Positions 25,001-34,099 of a stretch of 64,000 nt of DNA are shown piece after piece. The notes under the pieces are model-generated. The model was not told the DNA's origin and searched no databases. It saw only the letters and a list, made by a program, of their open reading frames with translations. The stretch is taken from assembly GCF_900155475.1 (NCBI RefSeq), contig NZ_FXAM01000001.1:4536881-4600880 (forward strand), given 5' to 3'. The position numbers and the translations under genes are program-made. Position 1 is the first letter of the stretch; each line of letters starts with the position of its first letter. Source of the DNA: Methylomagnum ishizawai. Lineage in GTDB: Bacteria > Pseudomonadota > Gammaproteobacteria > Methylococcales > Methylococcaceae.

Positions 25001-27324
25001 GGCCGGAGCGCGAGCAATGGTTCCTGCTGCAAGCCCGGCGGCTGTTGTATAGCCGTCCCGGACTCATCCTCAGCCATATCGATATCTCCGAACGCAAACA
25101 GGCCGAGGAAGCGCTCCGCAACCAGGAGGAACGCATCCGCACCGTGTTCGAGCATGTGGTGGACGCCATCATCACCATCGATTCGCACGGCCTGATCCAT
25201 TCCTTCAACCCCGCCGCCGAGCGGATTTTCGGCTACCGCGCCGAGGAAGTCCTGGGCCGCAACGTCGGCCTGTTGATGCCGGAAGCGCAGGCCGCCGCCC
25301 ACGATGGCTATATCAAGCGCTACCTGGACACCGGCGAGGCCCACATCATCGGCCTGGGCCGCGAGGTGCTGGCCCGCCACCGGGACGGCCACGAACTGCC
25401 CTGCGATCTCGCGATCAGCGAGTTCCACATGGGCGGCGAGCGCTATTTCACCGGCGTCCTGCGCGATATCACCGAGCGCAAAGCCATGCTGGCCGCCCTG
25501 GCCCAGGCCAAGGAGGAAGCCGAGCAGGCCAACCAAGCCAAATCGCTGTTCCTCGCCAACATGAGCCACGAAATCCGCACCCCCATGAACGCCATCATGG
25601 GCATGACGGCGCTCTGCCTCGCGGCCAATCCCAGCGAGCAACAGCGCAACTACCTCGCCAAGATCGGCAACGCTTCCGAGTCCCTGCTGCACGTCATCAA
25701 CGACATCCTGGATTTCTCGAAGATCGAGGCGGGCAAGCTGGATATGGAGGAGGCGCCTTTCGTCCTCGCCGCCGTATTCGAGGGGCTGGCCTCGATCCTG
25801 GGGGCCAAAGCCCAGGAACGGGGCTTGGCACTGGTATTCCACATCGCCCCCGGACTCGATCAAACCCTGGTCGGCGATGCCCACCGGCTCAACCAAGTGC
25901 TGGTCAACCTGGTCGGCAACGCCATCAAATTCTCCCGCCAGGGCCAGGTGCGGGTGGATGTGGACGAATTGGCCCGCGAGTCCGGGCATATCACCCTGGT
26001 CTTCACGGTGCGCGACCAGGGCATCGGCATTGCCGCCGCGACCCAGGCCCGGCTGTTCCAGCCGTTCAGCCAAGCCGACGCCTCGACCACCCGCGGCTTT
26101 GGCGGCACCGGGCTGGGATTGGCCATCAGCAAGCGGCTAGTGGAAATGATGGGCGGCGGAATCGAGGTCGAAAGCGCGCCGGGCCAGGGCAGCCTGTTCC
26201 GTTTCACCGCCCGCTTCCGGCTGGGCGATCTGGCGTCCGTTCCCCTCCCGCAACCCCCGTTCGCCCAAACCCCGGAAGGCGCGGCCCTGGACCAAAGGCG
26301 CGGCGCGGATATCCTGGTGGTGGAAGACGCCGACTTGAACCAGGAAGTCATGCGCGAACTCTTGGAACGGGTCGGTTTCAAGGTGCGGCTGGCCGTCAAC
26401 GGCGCGGAAGCCCTGCGGGCCGTGGCGGAGGCGGTGCCGGATTGCGTGCTGATGGATTGCCAAATGCCGGTGATGGACGGCTTCGAGGCCACCCGGCGGC
26501 TGCGGGCGGAAGGCTACGCGGAACTGCCCATCGTCGCGCTGACCGCCAACGCCATGGCGGGCGACCGCGAGCGCTGCATCGCCGCCGGGATGAACGGCTT
26601 CGTCACCAAGCCGGTCAACCTGATCGAACTGCTGGACACCCTGGTCCGCTGGGTGAAGCCACGGGCCGCGCCGCCGCCCGCCCAGTCTCCCGCCGTGCCG
26701 GGGGGGCCGCCCCTGCCGGAGTTGCCGGGCATCGACACCGGGCAGGGCTTGGCGCGGATAGCGGGCCACATGGCGGCCTACGTCAAGCTGTTGCGGCGCT
26801 TCCGCGACCAGTACGGCCCGGAATTCCGCGCCGACCTCCAGGCGGCGCGGCGGCGCGGCGATTGGACGGAACTGGGCCGCTTGGCCCACACCCTCAAGGG
26901 CACGGCCCTGACCCTGGGCATCGCCGAACTGGGCGGCTGGGCGGCCCGCCTAGAGCAAGCGCTGCGGTCCGGCCAGACGGAACTGGCCGCGCAATGCCTG
27001 GACCCCCTGGAACAGCGCCTGAAAACCGTACTGGCCGGACTGGCCCGGCTCGAATCCTGGACGGAGACCGCAGCGCCGCCGCCCGCCGTGGCCGATCCGG
27101 TGGAATGGACGCGGCTATGCCGGGAACTGGAACACCTGCTGGAAGAACATGACACGGCGGCCCTCGAAACCGTGACCGCGCTCGCGCAAGCCATGCGCGG
27201 CAGCGGCTTCCACAGCGAGATCGCCGCCATCGCCGGCTTAATCGCACACTATGCTTTTAACGAGGCGCGGGAACGGCTGACGCGCCTCATCCCCCTCCTT
27301 CCCGGTCCTGGAAACATCCTATGA
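22081..27324 (+). CDS. Hybrid sensor histidine kinase with about seven PAS domains, receiver and Hpt
   Basis: This 1747-aa protein has a membrane helix (about 15-36), a periplasmic stretch to about 187, and a second helix (188-210). About seven PAS-type domains follow (about 225-1140, the last FixL-like: '[23 protein letters not shown]'). Then come HisKA with H1163 ('[13 protein letters not shown]'), an ATPase domain (G boxes '[10 protein letters not shown]' and '[10 protein letters not shown]'), a receiver with D1459 ('[14 protein letters not shown]') and an Hpt domain with H1603 ('LAHTLKG'). All phosphorelay residues are intact. Its stop overlaps the start of the HD-GYP regulator gene (ATGA), the likely partner. 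PAS number suggests several inputs, possibly redox or oxygen; none shows an obvious haem or flavin motif. Confidence 0.93.
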   Translation: MPLPPPTLDTRRPTLGIALVIALAFAVFALLSHTWVSRLGQDWYDYHHNALRAARQLEKIRTAWDYGGFVHHFKDWVLHRDPGDYDRAGAALQALYAAIDGYERLKPDAEEHADLDQLRIGVDQYAARHRRSGLPENRGLPPSELVQRVGVPDRDPLGAAIARLQTHMDEQAARQDAKLAHSLDRLGTLIAAGLGFLPAFLLGGVSLARSQQRSAQLAENLRHSAQRLAESERTFRHLAQFSPVGIFRCDAGGDCVYVNERLAQMTGRAGDAPPVGPDWLGDPHPEDRGRVRSAWDGAVATRTEFREEYRLLRAGGGIAWIIAEARPERDDDDAVVGYIGTCTEITESRHLQIWHEHFFALSPDLLCIANLDGYFRELSASWHSTLGWTAEELRARPWLDFVHPDDRSASENARLRLLEGRRVHTFENRYQTHEGGYRWLSWHALPLPEEGVCYAVARDITEQKRAEDDIRRLNENLERRVAKRTAELAAVNAALRVSEARLQAILDNTRTVVFLKDLHGRYLLANRRYLKLFQLAPDQVLGKTDQDLFPTATAAHVQANDLAVVRNGMPMEFEETVPTPDGVPHIYISIKFPLRDEQGQIYAVGGLATDITERKMAEAALKASEVRLRLFLEHAPASIAMFDRKMRYLATSRRWMTDYSLGDRDITGRSHYEVFPEIPERWKAIHRRGLAGEVLRSEEDRFERWNGEVLWLRWEIQPWYDGGDTPAGLVISSEDISGYKRAERDLRLSEERLKLGMEVAGVALAEIDYVTGLCHLSAEAAHLFGLGLEPAVLSRAALHTVFHPDDQAELMDHIAACLDPGGPGWFAMEHRVVWPDGSVRWLRVRKQVFFADEGAARKPVRAMLAALDVTVEKAATAAVAASEAFVRGVLDSLPQQVVVLDETGEIRAVNEPWRDFANTHGASESAVSMGTNYLDVCRRAATGGDPYAQEALDALQDLLAGRREHCVLEYPCIGPEREQWFLLQARRLLYSRPGLILSHIDISERKQAEEALRNQEERIRTVFEHVVDAIITIDSHGLIHSFNPAAERIFGYRAEEVLGRNVGLLMPEAQAAAHDGYIKRYLDTGEAHIIGLGREVLARHRDGHELPCDLAISEFHMGGERYFTGVLRDITERKAMLAALAQAKEEAEQANQAKSLFLANMSHEIRTPMNAIMGMTALCLAANPSEQQRNYLAKIGNASESLLHVINDILDFSKIEAGKLDMEEAPFVLAAVFEGLASILGAKAQERGLALVFHIAPGLDQTLVGDAHRLNQVLVNLVGNAIKFSRQGQVRVDVDELARESGHITLVFTVRDQGIGIAAATQARLFQPFSQADASTTRGFGGTGLGLAISKRLVEMMGGGIEVESAPGQGSLFRFTARFRLGDLASVPLPQPPFAQTPEGAALDQRRGADILVVEDADLNQEVMRELLERVGFKVRLAVNGAEALRAVAEAVPDCVLMDCQMPVMDGFEATRRLRAEGYAELPIVALTANAMAGDRERCIAAGMNGFVTKPVNLIELLDTLVRWVKPRAAPPPAQSPAVPGGPPLPELPGIDTGQGLARIAGHMAAYVKLLRRFRDQYGPEFRADLQAARRRGDWTELGRLAHTLKGTALTLGIAELGGWAARLEQALRSGQTELAAQCLDPLEQRLKTVLAGLARLESWTETAAPPPAVADPVEWTRLCRELEHLLEEHDTAALETVTALAQAMRGSGFHSEIAAIAGLIAHYAFNEARERLTRLIPLLPGPGNIL

Positions 27325-28355
27325 ACAAGCCCTCCCTGGAAACCTTGCTCTTGGTGGACGACTCCCCACAAATCATCGATGTGCTGGGGGAAATCCTACG
27401 TCCCCGCTACCGGGTCAAGTTCGCCACCAACGGGCCCGACGCCCTGGCCCTGGCCCGGAAAGCCCCGCCCAGCCTGATCCTCCTCGACGTGATGATGCAA
27501 GGCATCGGCGGCCACGAAGTCTGCCGCCGCCTCAAGGCCGACCCGCGCACCCGCGACGTGCCGGTGATCTTCATCACCGCCAGCGACGCCGCCGCCGACG
27601 AACAACTGGGCCTGGAACTGGGCGCGGTGGATTATCTGCACAAGCCGCTCAATCCGCCCCTGGTGCTACAGCGGGTCCGCATCCACCTGGACCTGCACAA
27701 CCAAAACCTGGCGCTGGAAGCCAAGGTGCGCGAGCGGACCCGGCAACTGGAGGAAACCCGCATCGAGATCGTGCGCCGCTTAGGCATGGCCGGCGAATAC
27801 CGCGACAACGAAACCGGGATGCACATCGTCCGCATGAGCCATACCGCGCGGCTGCTGGCCCTGGCGGCGGGCGTGCCGGAACGGCAGGCCGAGGTGCTGT
27901 ACCAAGCCGCGCCGATGCACGATATCGGCAAGATCGGCATTCCCGACCGCATTCTGCTCAAACCGGGCAAGCTCGACCCGGACGAGTGGGAGATCATGAA
28001 GCGCCATACCTTAATCGGGGCCGAGATCATCGGCCAGCACGATTCGCCGCTGCTGCGCACCGCCCGGCTGGTGGCCCTCACCCACCACGAAAAATGGGAT
28101 GGCTCGGGCTATCCGCACGGGCTGGCCGGGGAAGATATCCCGTTGGAAGGCCGCATCGTGGCCCTGGCCGATGTCTACGACGCCCTGACCAGTCAACGGC
28201 CCTACAAGCGGGCCTGGCCACCCGCCGAGGCGTTCGCCTTCCTCCAAGAGCAGGCGGGGCGGCATTTCGATCCCAAGCTGACCGGCTTGTTCCTGGGGCT
28301 GGAAGCGGAGATCATGGGCATCAGCGCCACCTACCAAGAAACCTCCGGCCCGTAG
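27321..28355 (+). CDS. RpfG-like receiver/HD-GYP c-di-GMP phosphodiesterase
   Basis: This 344-aa protein has an N-terminal receiver with D56 ('LILLDVMMQGIGG'), a coiled linker (about 125-155), and an HD-GYP domain. The metal-site 'MHDIGKIGIPD' gives H200/D201, 'THHEKWDGSGYP' holds the GYP at 263-265, and 'ADVYDALTSQRPYK' follows. HD-GYP enzymes break c-di-GMP to pGpG or GMP. The gene overlaps the hybrid kinase stop by 4 bp, so phosphate from the Hpt domain is likely passed to D56. The result would be a direct link from the sensor to c-di-GMP levels. Confidence 0.95.
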   Translation: MNKPSLETLLLVDDSPQIIDVLGEILRPRYRVKFATNGPDALALARKAPPSLILLDVMMQGIGGHEVCRRLKADPRTRDVPVIFITASDAAADEQLGLELGAVDYLHKPLNPPLVLQRVRIHLDLHNQNLALEAKVRERTRQLEETRIEIVRRLGMAGEYRDNETGMHIVRMSHTARLLALAAGVPERQAEVLYQAAPMHDIGKIGIPDRILLKPGKLDPDEWEIMKRHTLIGAEIIGQHDSPLLRTARLVALTHHEKWDGSGYPHGLAGEDIPLEGRIVALADVYDALTSQRPYKRAWPPAEAFAFLQEQAGRHFDPKLTGLFLGLEAEIMGISATYQETSGP

Positions 28356-28406
28356 CCCCGGACCCTGGCGCCCCCTTCCCAACAGCGCCCCAAGGATTTC
28401 CGCCCG

Positions 28407-29687
28407 ATGTCAGCTTCCTCGTTCCCGCTCGTACTGCCCAAGGTCCAAGACACCGCGCTGGAAACCACCAAATACGAAAACCTGCTCCGCGCCCTCCGCA
28501 ACCGGCGGTTGAACGTGGCCCGGCTCGACCATACGCCGCTGGATATTACGGTCGATATGTGTACCGCCTGCCATTTGCGTTGTCCTTATTGCGCGACTGG
28601 CAGCGGGGTTTTGGACCGCAAGGCGCAGGTTTTGGGCCTGGATGAACACCGCCGCATTTTGGATTTCTGCGGCGAACAGCTTTTCACCATTTGGTATTTC
28701 AGCAATGGCGAACCCTTGCTGAACAAACGCCTGCACCAAATCGTGGCTGATGCCAAGCGCTACGGTATCTTCACGGTGATTTCCACCTCGCTGAGCGTGC
28801 CCTTATCCGCGACCCGGATCGATGAAATCCTCTATTCCGGGCTGGATTTGATTTCCTGTTCCATCGACGGTCCCGACGCCGCGACCTATAACCGCTATCG
28901 TATCGGCGGCGATTTCAATCTGGTACAGAGTAATCTGGAACGGCTCATCGCCCGCAAACGCGAACTGGGTTTGCAATACCCCTTGATCGAATGGCGCTAT
29001 CTGGTCTTCCGCCATAACCAAGACCTGCAAGCCGAAACCCGGCACCTAGCCCATGCTAAAGGCGTCGATATCCTGGAATTATTCCAAGGCTCCGCGCCCG
29101 CCCAAGCCCCCGAAGGCGCGGTCGCGGCCATGACCGGCGGGCTACTCAGCCCGGCGATTTCCGGCCCGGCGGTCGAGGCGGGATTGCGGCGGCGCGATAC
29201 CTTATTGCGGCGGTATCTACCGGAGTTATCGATCAATCCGGGCGAACCGGGGCCGGGGTTATTGGGCCGGAAATGCGATTGGCTGTATTTCGGCTCGATG
29301 TTCTATCCCGACGGCAGTGTCGGACCGTGTTGCGTCCTGGGCAATTCCGATACCGATTTCGGCCAGCGCGGCCCCGGCATGGATTATCGGGCGCTCTGGA
29401 ACAACCCCAAATACCTGGACGCCCGCGCCAGTTTCCCCACCCCGCCCCCAAACCCCCGCTCGATCTGCGCCCATTGCCCCGCCCCCCAGGTACAGGACTG
29501 GTTTTTCCGGCAATCGCTGCGGGCTTATCTCCTCAACGCGCCGGAATGGTTCATCCAAGCCGTGTTGGCCGAACCCGACCAGTTGTTTTATCCGGTGGAT
29601 TTATACTTGATGCCGGATGAATTCATGGCCTTGAAGCGCTATCAACAAGCCAAGCCATCGGTTCGACAAGCAGGCGAACCGGGCTAG
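28407..29687 (+). CDS. Radical SAM protein with SPASM-like C-terminal cysteines
   Basis: This 426-aa protein has the radical SAM motif C55-x3-C59-x2-C62 ('CHLRCPYC') and a GE-type SAM motif 'FSNGEPLLN'. The C-terminal region holds further cysteines in 'RKCDWLYFG', 'GSVGPCCVLG' and 'ICAHCPAP', like the auxiliary cluster of SPASM/twitch enzymes. Such proteins modify peptides or sugars or install cofactors. The substrate cannot be named. It follows the HD-GYP gene by 51 bp on the same strand and is slightly lower in GC than its neighbours. A 45-codon ORF with a good ribosome site starts 52 bp downstream. Confidence 0.85.
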   Translation: MSASSFPLVLPKVQDTALETTKYENLLRALRNRRLNVARLDHTPLDITVDMCTACHLRCPYCATGSGVLDRKAQVLGLDEHRRILDFCGEQLFTIWYFSNGEPLLNKRLHQIVADAKRYGIFTVISTSLSVPLSATRIDEILYSGLDLISCSIDGPDAATYNRYRIGGDFNLVQSNLERLIARKRELGLQYPLIEWRYLVFRHNQDLQAETRHLAHAKGVDILELFQGSAPAQAPEGAVAAMTGGLLSPAISGPAVEAGLRRRDTLLRRYLPELSINPGEPGPGLLGRKCDWLYFGSMFYPDGSVGPCCVLGNSDTDFGQRGPGMDYRALWNNPKYLDARASFPTPPPNPRSICAHCPAPQVQDWFFRQSLRAYLLNAPEWFIQAVLAEPDQLFYPVDLYLMPDEFMALKRYQQAKPSVRQAGEPG

Positions 29688-29739
29688 ATTATCCGCTCCC
29701 TGAAAGAGATTCCCAGCCACAACCCAGCGAGGGAGAATA

Positions 29740-29877
29740 ATGTTTTCGTCGCGCCGTACCCGAGCCTCCTGGGCGAGGACGCTCCACAGCGGCATCACAG
29801 ACTACGCGAAGTTTTCAACAGCCGATTGGGAATCCCATCCCGCAAGCTCCGCTGGCCGCAAGCAAAATGCCGGGTAA
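29740..29877 (+). CDS. Possible small ORF, 45 aa
   Basis: The ATG at 29740 follows GAGGGAG (29729-29735), a strong ribosome site, and opens 45 codons to TAA. The product starts 'MFSSRRTRASWARTLHSG', is basic and rich in Ser/Ala, and has no cysteine, signal peptide or membrane helix. It could be a substrate of the radical SAM enzyme just upstream, a leader peptide of the efflux genes 66 bp downstream, or chance. Evidence is limited to the start context and position. Confidence 0.3.
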   Translation: MFSSRRTRASWARTLHSGITDYAKFSTADWESHPASSAGRKQNAG

Positions 29878-29943
29878 CCACCCATCGCCAGCCGCCCGCG
29901 CCTGTGCTAAGGTCCAAGCCCACCTCCGTCCCGGACCCATCGC

Positions 29944-31239
29944 GTGCCAGCCCAACCCCAACCATCCCGCAGACCCCGCCTGGCCCCGGCGCTGGCCTTG
30001 TGCTTGTCGGCGTTCGCCGCCCAGGCCGAAGAACCCGCCCTCACCGCCGAACGCGCCGTGACCATCGCGCTGGACGGCAATCCCACCCTGGCCCAGATCA
30101 AGGCCCGCGCCGCCGCCCTGGCCGCCGTCCCCGCCCAGGAAGGCAGCCTGCCCGACCCCATGCTGAGCTTCGAGGCGTTGAACCTGCCCACCGCCTCCGG
30201 TTTCAACCTCCATCAGGAGGACATGACCATGCTGGAGGTCGGTGTCAGCCAAACCCTGCCGTTTCCCGGCAAGCTGGCGCTCAAAGAACAAGCCGCCGCC
30301 TTCGAGGCCGAAGCGGCGGCGCACACGGTGGCGGAAGCCCGCTTGCGGCTGGCCCGCGAGGTGCGGAGCCGGTGGTGGCAACTGGCCTATATGCACCATG
30401 CCTTGCTCATCATCGCCGACACCGAGCAACTCCTGAAGCAGGTGGTGGATATCGCCGATACCCGCTACCGGGTCGGCGAAGGTTTGCAGCAGGAGGTGCT
30501 GGAAGCCCGGCTGGAACTCGCCAAGCTCGGCCAGGAACGCGCCCGGCATATCGGTATGCACCGGGGCGAAATCGCCCGCCTCAACGCCTTGCTCAACCGG
30601 CCCGCCGACACGGCCATCCGCCTGCCCGAAGAAATCGACACCCAGTTGCCCGACCTCCACACCGAGGCCGACCTAGCGGCGCTGGCCGAGCATAACCGGC
30701 CCGTGCTGGACCAGGGCCGCAAGCGCGTCGATGCCGCCCGCAGCCGGGTGGAATTGGCGGAACGCGAGTTCTACCCGGATTTCACCCTGGGCGCGGGCTA
30801 CGCCTTCCGCCAAAGCACGCCCACGGGTCAGAGCCGCAGCGACTTCGCCAGTTTCCGGCTGAGCCTGAATCTCCCGATCTACGCGGGCAGCAAGCAAGCC
30901 GCGATGGTCGATCAGCGCAATAGCGAGCTATTGAGGGAGCGCTATGCCCTGGCAGAGACCGAGCGCAAGCTCGAAGCCGAACTCGCCGCCGGGCTGGCTG
31001 AATACCGGGGCAACCGCGAGCAATTCGGCTTGTACCAGCGCGATATCCTACCCCTGGCCGAACAAACCGTGATCGCCGCGCTGAACGCCTACCCGGTGGG
31101 CAAAACCGATTTCCAGGCCGTGATCCGGGCCGAGAACGCCTGGTTCGAAACCCGGTTGCGCTATTGGCAAGCTTTGGCCGAGGCGCGGCAATCCCTCGCC
31201 AAGCTGATGGCCGTGGTCGGCGACGGGGCGGAGCCATGA
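29944..31239 (+). CDS. CusC/CzcC-like outer-membrane efflux protein (TolC family)
   Basis: This 431-aa protein has a signal peptide ('RRPRLAPALALCLSAFAAQA', ending about residue 28) and two OEP repeats with long heptad-rich helices (about 40-220 and 240-425), including 'LPDPMLSFEALNLP' and 'VGVSQTLPFPGKLALK'. TolC-family proteins form the outer-membrane channel of tripartite efflux pumps. Translation must start at the GTG at 29944, since no ATG occurs before the signal peptide. It overlaps the CusB-like gene (ATGA). Pairing with a metal-binding adaptor points to Cu(I)/Ag(I) or related metals. Confidence 0.88.
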   Translation: MPAQPQPSRRPRLAPALALCLSAFAAQAEEPALTAERAVTIALDGNPTLAQIKARAAALAAVPAQEGSLPDPMLSFEALNLPTASGFNLHQEDMTMLEVGVSQTLPFPGKLALKEQAAAFEAEAAAHTVAEARLRLAREVRSRWWQLAYMHHALLIIADTEQLLKQVVDIADTRYRVGEGLQQEVLEARLELAKLGQERARHIGMHRGEIARLNALLNRPADTAIRLPEEIDTQLPDLHTEADLAALAEHNRPVLDQGRKRVDAARSRVELAEREFYPDFTLGAGYAFRQSTPTGQSRSDFASFRLSLNLPIYAGSKQAAMVDQRNSELLRERYALAETERKLEAELAAGLAEYRGNREQFGLYQRDILPLAEQTVIAALNAYPVGKTDFQAVIRAENAWFETRLRYWQALAEARQSLAKLMAVVGDGAEP

Positions 31240-32633
31240 GCCGGGCGGCCTTGTTGTGGACGGCTGTGCTGGCCGGGACGCTGGGCGCGGTGGGTGGGAG
31301 TTGGTGGGCGCGGCGGCACGGCCCGGAACCCGCTCCGGTCGTCGCGCAGGCGGCGCGGAAACCCTTGTTCTATCGCCATCCCATGAATCCGGCGGCGACC
31401 TCGCCCGTGCCCGCCAAGGATGAGATGGGCATGGATTATGTGCCGGTCTATGCCGAAGCCCCCGCCCCGCTGTCCGCGGAGCCACCGCGTACAATCCTGC
31501 ATTACCGCCATCCCATGGGCCAGCCCGACACCTCGCCCGTGCCCAAGAAGGACACCATGGGCATGGATTACATTCCGGTCTATGCCGATGGGGACTCCGC
31601 CGTCCTCCACATCGCCCCGGAAAAAATCCAGAGACTCGGCGTGAAAACGGCGCGGGCCGTTGGGTCGGAACTGGCCCAGGTGGTCCACAGCGTCGGCACG
31701 GTCGAGGCCGACGAGCGCCGCTTATACGCCGTCGCCCTACGCTTCGAGGGCTATATCGAGCAACTCCATGTCAATACCACCGGCCAGGCCGTGACCCGCG
31801 GCCAACCCTTGTTCGAGCTTTACAGCCCGGAACTGGTGTCGGCCCAGCGCGAATACCTGGCCGCCCGCAACGCCCAGGCCGCGCTGGACCAAAGCCAGGA
31901 TTGGATCCGCTCCGGGATGCGCGACATGGCAGAGAACAGCCTGGACCGTTTACGCAACTGGGGCATTTCCGAGGCCGAACTGGCCGAACTGGCCCAGCGC
32001 GGCCAGGTCCGGCGTACCCTGGTGGTGCGTTCGCCCGCCACCGGCGTGGTGATGGAAAAAACAGCGGTCGCCGGGGCCAGGGCCATGGCCGGGGAAACCT
32101 TGTTCAAGATCGCCGACCTCTCGGAAGTCTGGGTGATCGCCCAGGTCTACGAACAGGACATCGGCCGGATCGCGCTGGGGCAGGCGGTGACGGCCCGGCT
32201 CGATGCCTATCCCGAGCGGGAATTCCGGGGCCGGGTGGGTTTCATCTATCCCATGCTCGATTCCGTCACCCGCACGGCGCGGGTCCGGGTGGAATTCCCC
32301 AATCCGCAAGGCTGGTTGAAACCCATGATGTTCGCCCACCTCGAAATTGCCACGCGGGCGCACACGGCGCTGTCCGTGCCGCACTCGGCGGTGTTGGAAA
32401 GCGGCAAGCGCCGGGTGGTTCTGGTGGACCTAGGGGAAGGGCGGTTCGAGCCGCGCCCGGTGCGGTTGGGACTACGCGGCGAGGATGCGGTCGAGGTACT
32501 GGAAGGCTTGCGCGAGGGCGAATCGGTGGTGGTGGGCGCAAACTTCCTGATCGATGCCGAGAGCAATCTGAAATCGGCCTTGGAGGGCTTCGCCGCGCCG
32601 CAGGAAGCGCCTGCGGTGGGCGCGCTTCGATAA
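31236..32633 (+). CDS. CusB-like efflux adaptor with two heavy-metal-binding domains
   Basis: This 465-aa membrane-fusion protein has an N-terminal anchor (residues 5-24) and two copies of the HMBD metal-binding motif: 'YRHPMNPAATSPVPAKDEMG' and 'YRHPMGQPDTSPVPKKDTMG' (about 46-72 and 88-116). Barrel-sandwich and beta-barrel domains follow ('VVRSPATGVVMEK', 'EVWVIAQVYEQDIGRI'). CusB accepts periplasmic Cu(I)/Ag(I) and passes it to CusA. No CusA-type pump gene follows: a terminator and then pmoB come next. The ATG at 31236 overlaps the CusC-like stop. Confidence 0.9.
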   Translation: MSRAALLWTAVLAGTLGAVGGSWWARRHGPEPAPVVAQAARKPLFYRHPMNPAATSPVPAKDEMGMDYVPVYAEAPAPLSAEPPRTILHYRHPMGQPDTSPVPKKDTMGMDYIPVYADGDSAVLHIAPEKIQRLGVKTARAVGSELAQVVHSVGTVEADERRLYAVALRFEGYIEQLHVNTTGQAVTRGQPLFELYSPELVSAQREYLAARNAQAALDQSQDWIRSGMRDMAENSLDRLRNWGISEAELAELAQRGQVRRTLVVRSPATGVVMEKTAVAGARAMAGETLFKIADLSEVWVIAQVYEQDIGRIALGQAVTARLDAYPEREFRGRVGFIYPMLDSVTRTARVRVEFPNPQGWLKPMMFAHLEIATRAHTALSVPHSAVLESGKRRVVLVDLGEGRFEPRPVRLGLRGEDAVEVLEGLREGESVVVGANFLIDAESNLKSALEGFAAPQEAPAVGALR

Positions 32634-32660
32634 GCTCAACAAAATCGTTCCGGCAATAAA

Positions 32661-32690
32661 AAGGCCCCCCCGCCTGAGGCGGGGGGGCCA
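32661..32690 (-). terminator. Terminator of the pmoCAB operon
   Basis: GGCCCCCCCGCC (32663-32674) and GGCGGGGGGGCC (32678-32689) form a perfect 12-bp stem with a 3-nt TGA loop. On the minus strand it is followed by TTTTTATT, so it terminates pmoB transcripts. It may also block plus-strand read-through from the efflux genes. Confidence 0.9.
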
Positions 32691-32733
32691 AGCCGATCAC
32701 GGCCGGTCGGGGCGCGTCAAGCGCCCCTCCCGC

Positions 32734-33978
32734 TTACATGAAGGACGGGATTAACGGCGCGTCGATCTGGGTCACCTGACGGTTGCCAGCGGCGTCGAAG
32801 AAGAACAGGAGGCCGGCGAAGCGGCTGTCCGGGTCGTAGATGATGTCGGACAAGCGGTAAACTTCCCACGCCGCGTCGGAAGCGGTCACTTCCACGGTGC
32901 GGGTCTCGCCGGGGGCCAGCGGGCTGTTGTCGCTGACTTCCAGGCCGTCCTCGGCCAGCAGGTCCTCCGGATAGCCGGTGGTGTCCTTGTACACGTCGGA
33001 GTCCAGGAACCGCACGGACGCGGTGTAGAACTCGCCCAGGCGCACGGCGCTGCTGCCGCTGTTGGTGATGGTCAGCTTCATGCGCATGGCGCGGCCCGGC
33101 ACGCGGTAGCTGGCGTCTTCCACCTTGACGGAGACGGTCGGCTTGGTCATCTCGATCGGCTTGATGCCGCGCAGGGTACCGGCCTGCAGCGGGATGGTGA
33201 TCGGGTACTTGCCGTTGGCACCGGACATCGCGAAGATCACCAGCAGGATGGTGCCGGCCGCGAAGCCCATGGCGACCTTGCGGTCGGTCCCGGAAACCAG
33301 CTCGTTGGCGCGACCGGCGTCGGTCAGCAGCATGCGCGGCAGGAACACCGGACGGCGGACCCAGTAGACGATCCAGGCCAGGCCGACCGCGTACCACAGG
33401 GCGTGCCAGAAGTAGGTGTTCTCCAGGTTGTAGCTCTCCAGATCGACGGTCTGGCCGGTCAGGGTGGTGACCGGGTTCTTGAAGTCGCCCATGGAGCCTT
33501 CGATGGTGATCCACTTGCCGGGCCCGATGATCGGACCACCGCCTTGGACGTTCATCATGGTGTGGACGTGCCAGTCGCCGGGGCGACGGGCCTTCAGCAC
33601 AACCTTGAACTCATAGGTCTTGCCGATCTCGAGACGCACGGAACGCGGCACCAACTGGCCGCCGATGTAGGATTCCTTGCGGATAAAGACCGGACCGGGA
33701 ATACCGATGTTCAGGAACGATACATCCGGCTCGTCCACGGTTTCCGGCCAGCCTTCGAACACGTGGAACTTGCCAGTGATCTCGACCTGTTCGTTGACCT
33801 TGACCTTTTCCTTGCTCCACTTCAGGTCGTACCAGTGGATGGTACGCATACGCATGAACGCGGCCTGGGACTTTTCGCCGTGCGCGGAGGCGTTCGGCGC
33901 GTAGAAACTGGTCGCCGCGAACGCGGTCAGCAAGCCGACCATGGACCACTTGGCGATCCTGTCTTTGAGTAGTTTCAT
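32734..33978 (-). CDS. pmoB: Particulate methane monooxygenase subunit B
   Basis: This 414-aa protein is the length of the Methylococcus capsulatus Bath subunit. The signal peptide is cut after 'NASA', leaving H33 as the mature N-terminus. The copper ligands H33, H137 and H139 ('DWHVHTMM') and the second-site residues H48 and H72 are all present at the Bath numbering. Two soluble cupredoxin-like domains (about 33-180 and 265-414) flank two membrane helices (about 185-205 and 235-253). pMMO oxidises methane to methanol in intracytoplasmic membranes. It is the last gene of pmoCAB, with a 121-bp gap after pmoA. Confidence 0.99.
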   Translation of the reverse strand: MKLLKDRIAKWSMVGLLTAFAATSFYAPNASAHGEKSQAAFMRMRTIHWYDLKWSKEKVKVNEQVEITGKFHVFEGWPETVDEPDVSFLNIGIPGPVFIRKESYIGGQLVPRSVRLEIGKTYEFKVVLKARRPGDWHVHTMMNVQGGGPIIGPGKWITIEGSMGDFKNPVTTLTGQTVDLESYNLENTYFWHALWYAVGLAWIVYWVRRPVFLPRMLLTDAGRANELVSGTDRKVAMGFAAGTILLVIFAMSGANGKYPITIPLQAGTLRGIKPIEMTKPTVSVKVEDASYRVPGRAMRMKLTITNSGSSAVRLGEFYTASVRFLDSDVYKDTTGYPEDLLAEDGLEVSDNSPLAPGETRTVEVTASDAAWEVYRLSDIIYDPDSRFAGLLFFFDAAGNRQVTQIDAPLIPSFM

Positions 33979-34099
33979 AGTTCTTCCTCTCTCTCGAGTC
34001 TGTTCTGTTGTGGCCGCCCCCGCGCCCCTCGGGCGCGCTCCGGGGCTCCGGTGCGGATGGGTGCGTTCCCGGCCGGGCGGACCCGGCCGATCCCTATTA
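33979..34099 (-). promoter_or_regulatory. Structured pmoA-pmoB intergenic spacer
   Basis: Two perfect 7-bp hairpins lie between pmoA and pmoB: CGCGCCC/GGGCGCG (34021-34037, 3-nt loop) and GGCCGGG/CCCGGCC (34071-34088, loop CGGA). No T-run follows, so they are not terminators. They may mark RNA processing or protect mRNA ends in the polycistronic transcript. A purine-rich AGAGAGAGGAAG ribosome site precedes pmoB. Confidence 0.6.
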
